A stretch of DNA of 64,000 bases from Roridomyces roridus. Its lineage: Eukaryota; Basidiomycota; Agaricomycetes; Agaricales; Mycenaceae. The notes beneath the pieces are model-generated. The model saw nothing but the letters and a program-made list of their open reading frames with translations. It did not search any database and was not told where the DNA came from. Below are positions 60,805 through 64,000 of this stretch, in pieces. How positions within the stretch are numbered: the first letter of the stretch is position 1; every line of letters begins with the position of its first letter. A program made the translations under genes and the position numbers. The stretch spans positions 1-64,000 of the forward strand of contig JARKIF010000132.1 of NCBI GenBank assembly GCA_029378245.1, in the 5' to 3' direction.

Positions 60805-62506
60805 TTAACAGTCCTGCCGGGATGCCGGGGGTGATGAGAATATACCTGGCTGGTGGGGCCCACTGCCGGGTAGAGTGCACATTATAATGTGCACCAGGGG
60901 TGGAAAGGCAGGGTGCGCATTGTAACGCGCACTTGTGGGCGGACCAGTGCACATTATAATGTGACTACTGGCACTGGTGCCGGCATCCCGTTTTCGTTTC
61001 ACGGGGACTTTGGTGGGCTTGGTGGATGCGGCCGCTGTTTTCTTGGGACCGCCCTGGCCTTCGTCGTTGTGCTGTGCATCCTCAGAGTCGGAGCCCGTCT
61101 TGCCACCGTCCTCCTCATCATCCTCATCCTCATCCTGCCCGGTGTCACTCGTCGTCTGCTTCCCCTTCCCCTTCCCCTTCCCCTTCCCCTTCCCCTTCCC
61201 CTTCCCCTTCCCCTTCCCCTTCCCCTTCCCCTTCCCCTTCCCCGTCTTCGTGCTCCGCTTCTCATGCGACTGACCGACATCCTTCCTCATCTTCTTCTCC
61301 TTCTCCTCGTATTCACCTCGCTCCTCACGTCGCGCAAAGTCCGCCTTGATATCCGCGACCTCGTCGTCGGAGGGGCACTTCTTCCAATAGATCTCGCCAT
61401 CCCTCCACCCATCACGGAGTCGCCGCATCTCGTTCTTGTCGGTGATTCGGTCAAGCTTGGTGAACTTGATGTCCTCCGGCCATCCAATGATTGCGACGTC
61501 TTTGCCGAGGACGATGGTGCGAACGTAGCTGGCAAAGATCATCCGCGCCTTGGGGTTGTCGGTTACATTTCCTGTCTCCCAATTAGCACTTATTCAATGA
61601 AAGCTATTGCAAAACAAACGCACTGAAACCGGAATTGACAGAGAATTGGACCTCTTTGCGTAACGAAGCCAGTGTGTCGGTCGCGGGTGCCACTGTAATC
61701 CGTACTGTAAGTATACACACAACAGAATCAAGTAGAAGAACATACACAAATTCTTGCCAAGCGCCCAGCGCTCAAACTTCTCAGCAAAGTCATGTGGGGC
61801 CATTTTGAAGACGTCCCGACAAAACTGCCCTGCACCCCAAGACTCCACGCAAATCGCGTCAAACGTGTCGTGCGGACTGGAGCGCGCAAAGAAACCGACA
61901 CCGACAATGCTGCAGGCATTGGCAAGCGCCTCGACCTGTGTACAATTGAGCTGAATTACCCGAAAGAGACGGGAGAAGAAAAAGCTGACCTCGCCCATCA
62001 AGAGCTTGATCCTTTTGTGCGCGCTCGCAATAATGGACTTGCGGCTGCGGCGAGCCCCATATTTCCGCAAACGCCGGTTTTTCTCCAGCAGCAAGCGTCT
62101 CTCCTCGACCACATCCTTGTCGTACTTGTTGAGGACCGTCGGGTCTTCATTGACGATCTCCTGTACCTCCCGCAGCAGCAGCTTCTCACCGCGCTCACAA
62201 TCTTGCAAAGTGTCAGTCCCAGTGTAAAGAGAGATTTCAAGATACTCACCCTCGTTTGTCTCTTCACAGAAGAGAGACATCCTCGCGTTACGCATGCTGG
62301 CCTTGCGAGGCTGCTTGATACGTGTGGCGGCGAGCCTCCAGCAACTTGAGCCCGTGCTTCTCCGCAACTCGGACCGCAGCGTCGACTTGATCTGCTGCAA
62401 GATCATCGAGGTCGTCCTTGAGAGCTTGTTCCCTAGCAGCACGACCTTGACGCGCCTCCTTTTGGGCGGCGTACGTGGGTGGACTTGGTCTTCTTGGGGA
62501 GCTCAC
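60805..62506 (-). CDS. Uncharacterised Agaricomycete-type protein with (GK)n repeat
   Basis: A multi-exon minus-strand gene. Readable blocks in order: ARQGRAAREQALKDDLDDLA and VAEKHGLKLLEARRHT; EIVNEDPTVLNKYDKDVVEERRLL; VGVGFFARSSPHDTFDAICVESWGAGQFCRDVFKMAP; after short introns QWHPRPTHWLRYAK and MIFASYVRTIVLGKDVAIIGWP; then RRLRDGWRDGEIYWKKCPSDDEV. A run of Gly-Lys dipeptides encoded by an AAGGGG hexamer and an acidic stretch follow, then a nuclear-signal-like VKRKRDA. I recall many mushroom hypothetical proteins with the same core (HD...SWG...F...VP/AP, then GWP), but no function is known to me. The C-terminal HIIMCT repeats are encoded by palindromic DNA. Exon borders are approximate and the start is uncertain. 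Confidence 0.6.
60875..60965. repeat. Three spaced palindromic motifs
   Basis: 60875-60894 is a perfect 20-nt palindrome, GTGCACATTATAATGTGCAC. 60913-60932 is a variant with GCGC arms, and 60947-60965 is a near copy. Spacing between starts is 38 and 34 bp. Confidence 0.8.
61160..61243. repeat. Hexanucleotide microsatellite (CCCCTT)n
   Basis: About 14 uninterrupted copies of CTTCCC (plus strand), encoding alternating Gly and Lys on the minus strand. It lies within the coding frame, so unit changes alter length by two residues without shifting frame. Confidence 0.9.
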
Positions 62507-62819
62507 GAAGTGGAGCTAGGGGAAGTCGGGGGTTGCGAGATGTGTGAGTCGAATGGCCGAGTCCCGTAGCAACGTCTTCATCTTCGTCCTCCTCGTCTTG
62601 CCAGCCGTCTGCGGGGTCATTGACTTGTTCAATCTGCCCATGGTTACTCCAGATGTTTTGCAGAGCGTAGCGTGCTCAACGTACCTCAATATCGTCGCGA
62701 GAAGGCATTGTGGAAAGAGGAAATCTTTGTTGATGCTCACGTGCATACACGCCGAATTTGAGGAAATCCGGCCAAGCCATCCATACATACTTACTGATAC
62801 AGCAAAAAAAACATACAGG

Positions 62820-64000
62820 CATCCCAGTAAATGAAGCTTCAAATTAATTTACCATCGCCAACATCCCTCTTGAAATCGGCCAAGCTCCCATACTTTATTT
62901 CCCCCGAGGGGCCGACTTTATCCATAGCGACCTGGCTGAAGCAGGTAAGCACGACAGGCATGTCAGCGAGATGAAAAACGGCACTCACACGTTGTTGTAG
63001 ATGGTTCTCGTTGGAAGGCTGTAAAAGATCATCCGAGACGGCGATGCCGTAGACATGAGGGATGACCTGGACGAAGATGCTGCCGCTCCCAGTGTTGCAG
63101 CACTCCCCACGCAGCTTCCTGGTATAGAAGCGGACGGCATCGTTGCCGTCCTTCGCAATGCAGAGGAGGATCTGCTCGAGAGTGAGCCCGGGATTGACAT
63201 CGAGCCAAAGCTTGAGGGTGGGAAACTGGCAGACATCGAGGCCTCCGATTCACGACATTTTTGAAGGGAATGGGCGTCGGGGACGCCAACATTCGGTGGC
63301 ACCCCATGACCTGGATGTCCACGATGGTGGTGGGTGGAGATGGAATCCATCGGCCCGGGAATTTCAATGGCCACTGGGAAAGCAGGGTTGAGCGCAAGAG
63401 GCGCGCGGGGAGGGCGAGCATGAGGGCGGCTGAGACTGGTAGCAGTGTCGTGAAGAGGAAGCTCCTCTGGAGCGTCAAAACCGAAAAAAGGAAATAAGTG
63501 CGCGAGGCATACCTGCGGAAAAACAAGGCTGTAATCGCTCGCATCTCCCTTACTTGCATTGTCTCCTCGACTGCCTTCCGCGGGATTGTGTGCTCCTCCT
63601 CTCCTTCTGGAAACGCGCGCACCCGCGTGCGTCGAAACATGGACGATCAAGAGTTCCTCCATCTTGATAGAGAGGGAAGACGCAGAGGACTTCAGCCTAG
63701 TACACACGGCAGCCGTGGAACTCAGCATCACAAGTGTCTTCGACGTCTTGGACCGCAGTGTCAGCATCGCAACGAGGTACAAAAGTGGTGCTCACCGGGG
63801 AATCAGTCTTGCTAGAGTGCTCTCGCTCTTCCTCGTCGGAGATAACCCAGTCGCTATCCTCGATCCTGGCCGTAGCAGTGTTTGTCTCCAATTGCGGTCG
63901 ATGAGATGATGTGGGCGTGGCAGAATGGAAAGGAGGGTCGCCGCCGGCATCGTCATCACTCTTGTGGCGGTCGTTGATGTGCTTGTCATGGCGATGGAAG
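62820..64000 (-). CDS. Uncharacterised gene, 5' end beyond the window
   Basis: Minus-strand exons can be read. Near 64000-63800: KHINDRHKSDDDAGGDPPFHSAT, then ARIEDSDWVISDEEEREHSSKT (acidic). Near 63240-63000, one frame gives CQFPTLKLWLDVNPGLTLEQILLC, AKDGNDAVRFYTRKLRGE and SGSIFVQVIPHVYGIAVSDD, followed by a GTGAGT donor. Near 62935-62850: VAMDKVGPSGEIKYGSLADFKRDVGDG and another donor (GTAAAT). The continuation near 62800 reads KYVWMAWPDFLKFGVYA. The middle (63260-63700) is not resolved. I do not recognise the family. It lies upstream of, and in the same direction as, the (GK)n gene, and the two could belong to one longer gene. Confidence 0.45.

Noticed and set aside
61160..61243. CCCCTT hexamer run as telomeric DNA
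   Set aside because: It is internal, in frame with a coding exon, and differs from the usual fungal TTAGGG repeat.

Overview
This is nuclear DNA of a filamentous basidiomycete, most likely a mushroom-forming Agaricomycete. Coding exons are split by many 44-61 nt GT-AG introns. Recognisable families include a Mec1/ATR kinase, NOP14, a COX20-like protein, mushroom-type F-box proteins, a NACHT-ankyrin protein, and nested Ty3/Gypsy LTR retrotransposons with chromodomains. All calls come from reading the sequence; no database search was run.

Region 1 (1-7.3 kb) is decaying. It holds the 3' end of an Old Yellow Enzyme gene with a frame break, a near-perfect 141-bp inverted repeat that looks like a MITE, an intact small ABM-domain gene, a sedolisin C-terminal remnant, an SDR gene with one frame break, and an F-box pseudogene with several frame breaks.

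Region 2 (8-24.4 kb) is ordinary host sequence. A protein kinase and a COX20-like gene are divergent, and the long Mec1/ATR-like gene and NOP14 lie in tandem on the minus strand. An uncharacterised minus-strand gene is broken by a 22-bp insertion. It is divergent from an orphan membrane protein carrying a PAM2 motif.

Region 3 (25-28.5 kb) is a patchwork of truncated genes: an F-box tail, a gephyrin-like molybdenum-cofactor gene cut inside its MoeA half, and the 5' end of a sedolisin gene without its start codon.

Region 4 (28.9-51.1 kb) is one NACHT-ankyrin (fungal NLR-type) gene scattered over about 22 kb by insertions. From left to right these are a 504-bp hAT-like MITE with an 8-bp target duplication, a GTGAA-rich element, Ty3 element A (minus strand), and a solo LTR (D). 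Element A contains solo LTR F and element C. Element C contains element B. The gene's P-loop is also broken by a 1-nt deletion.

Region 5 (51.2-57.9 kb) is element E, an apparently complete Ty3 chromodomain retrotransposon with both LTRs, a perfect 5-bp target duplication and open gag and pol. It sits at the edge of a second D-family LTR.

Region 6 (57.9-64 kb) is AT-richer, largely gene-poor DNA with tRNA-like remnants, followed by two uncharacterised minus-strand genes, one running off the window.

The most striking points are these. Gag and pol of A, B and E are each offset by -1, with an in-phase GGATTTT or GGGTTTT heptamer just before the gag stop. The nesting order can be read from target duplications. 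Ankyrin repeats of the NLR gene are nearly identical at DNA level. The orphan membrane protein carries a textbook PAM2 motif.
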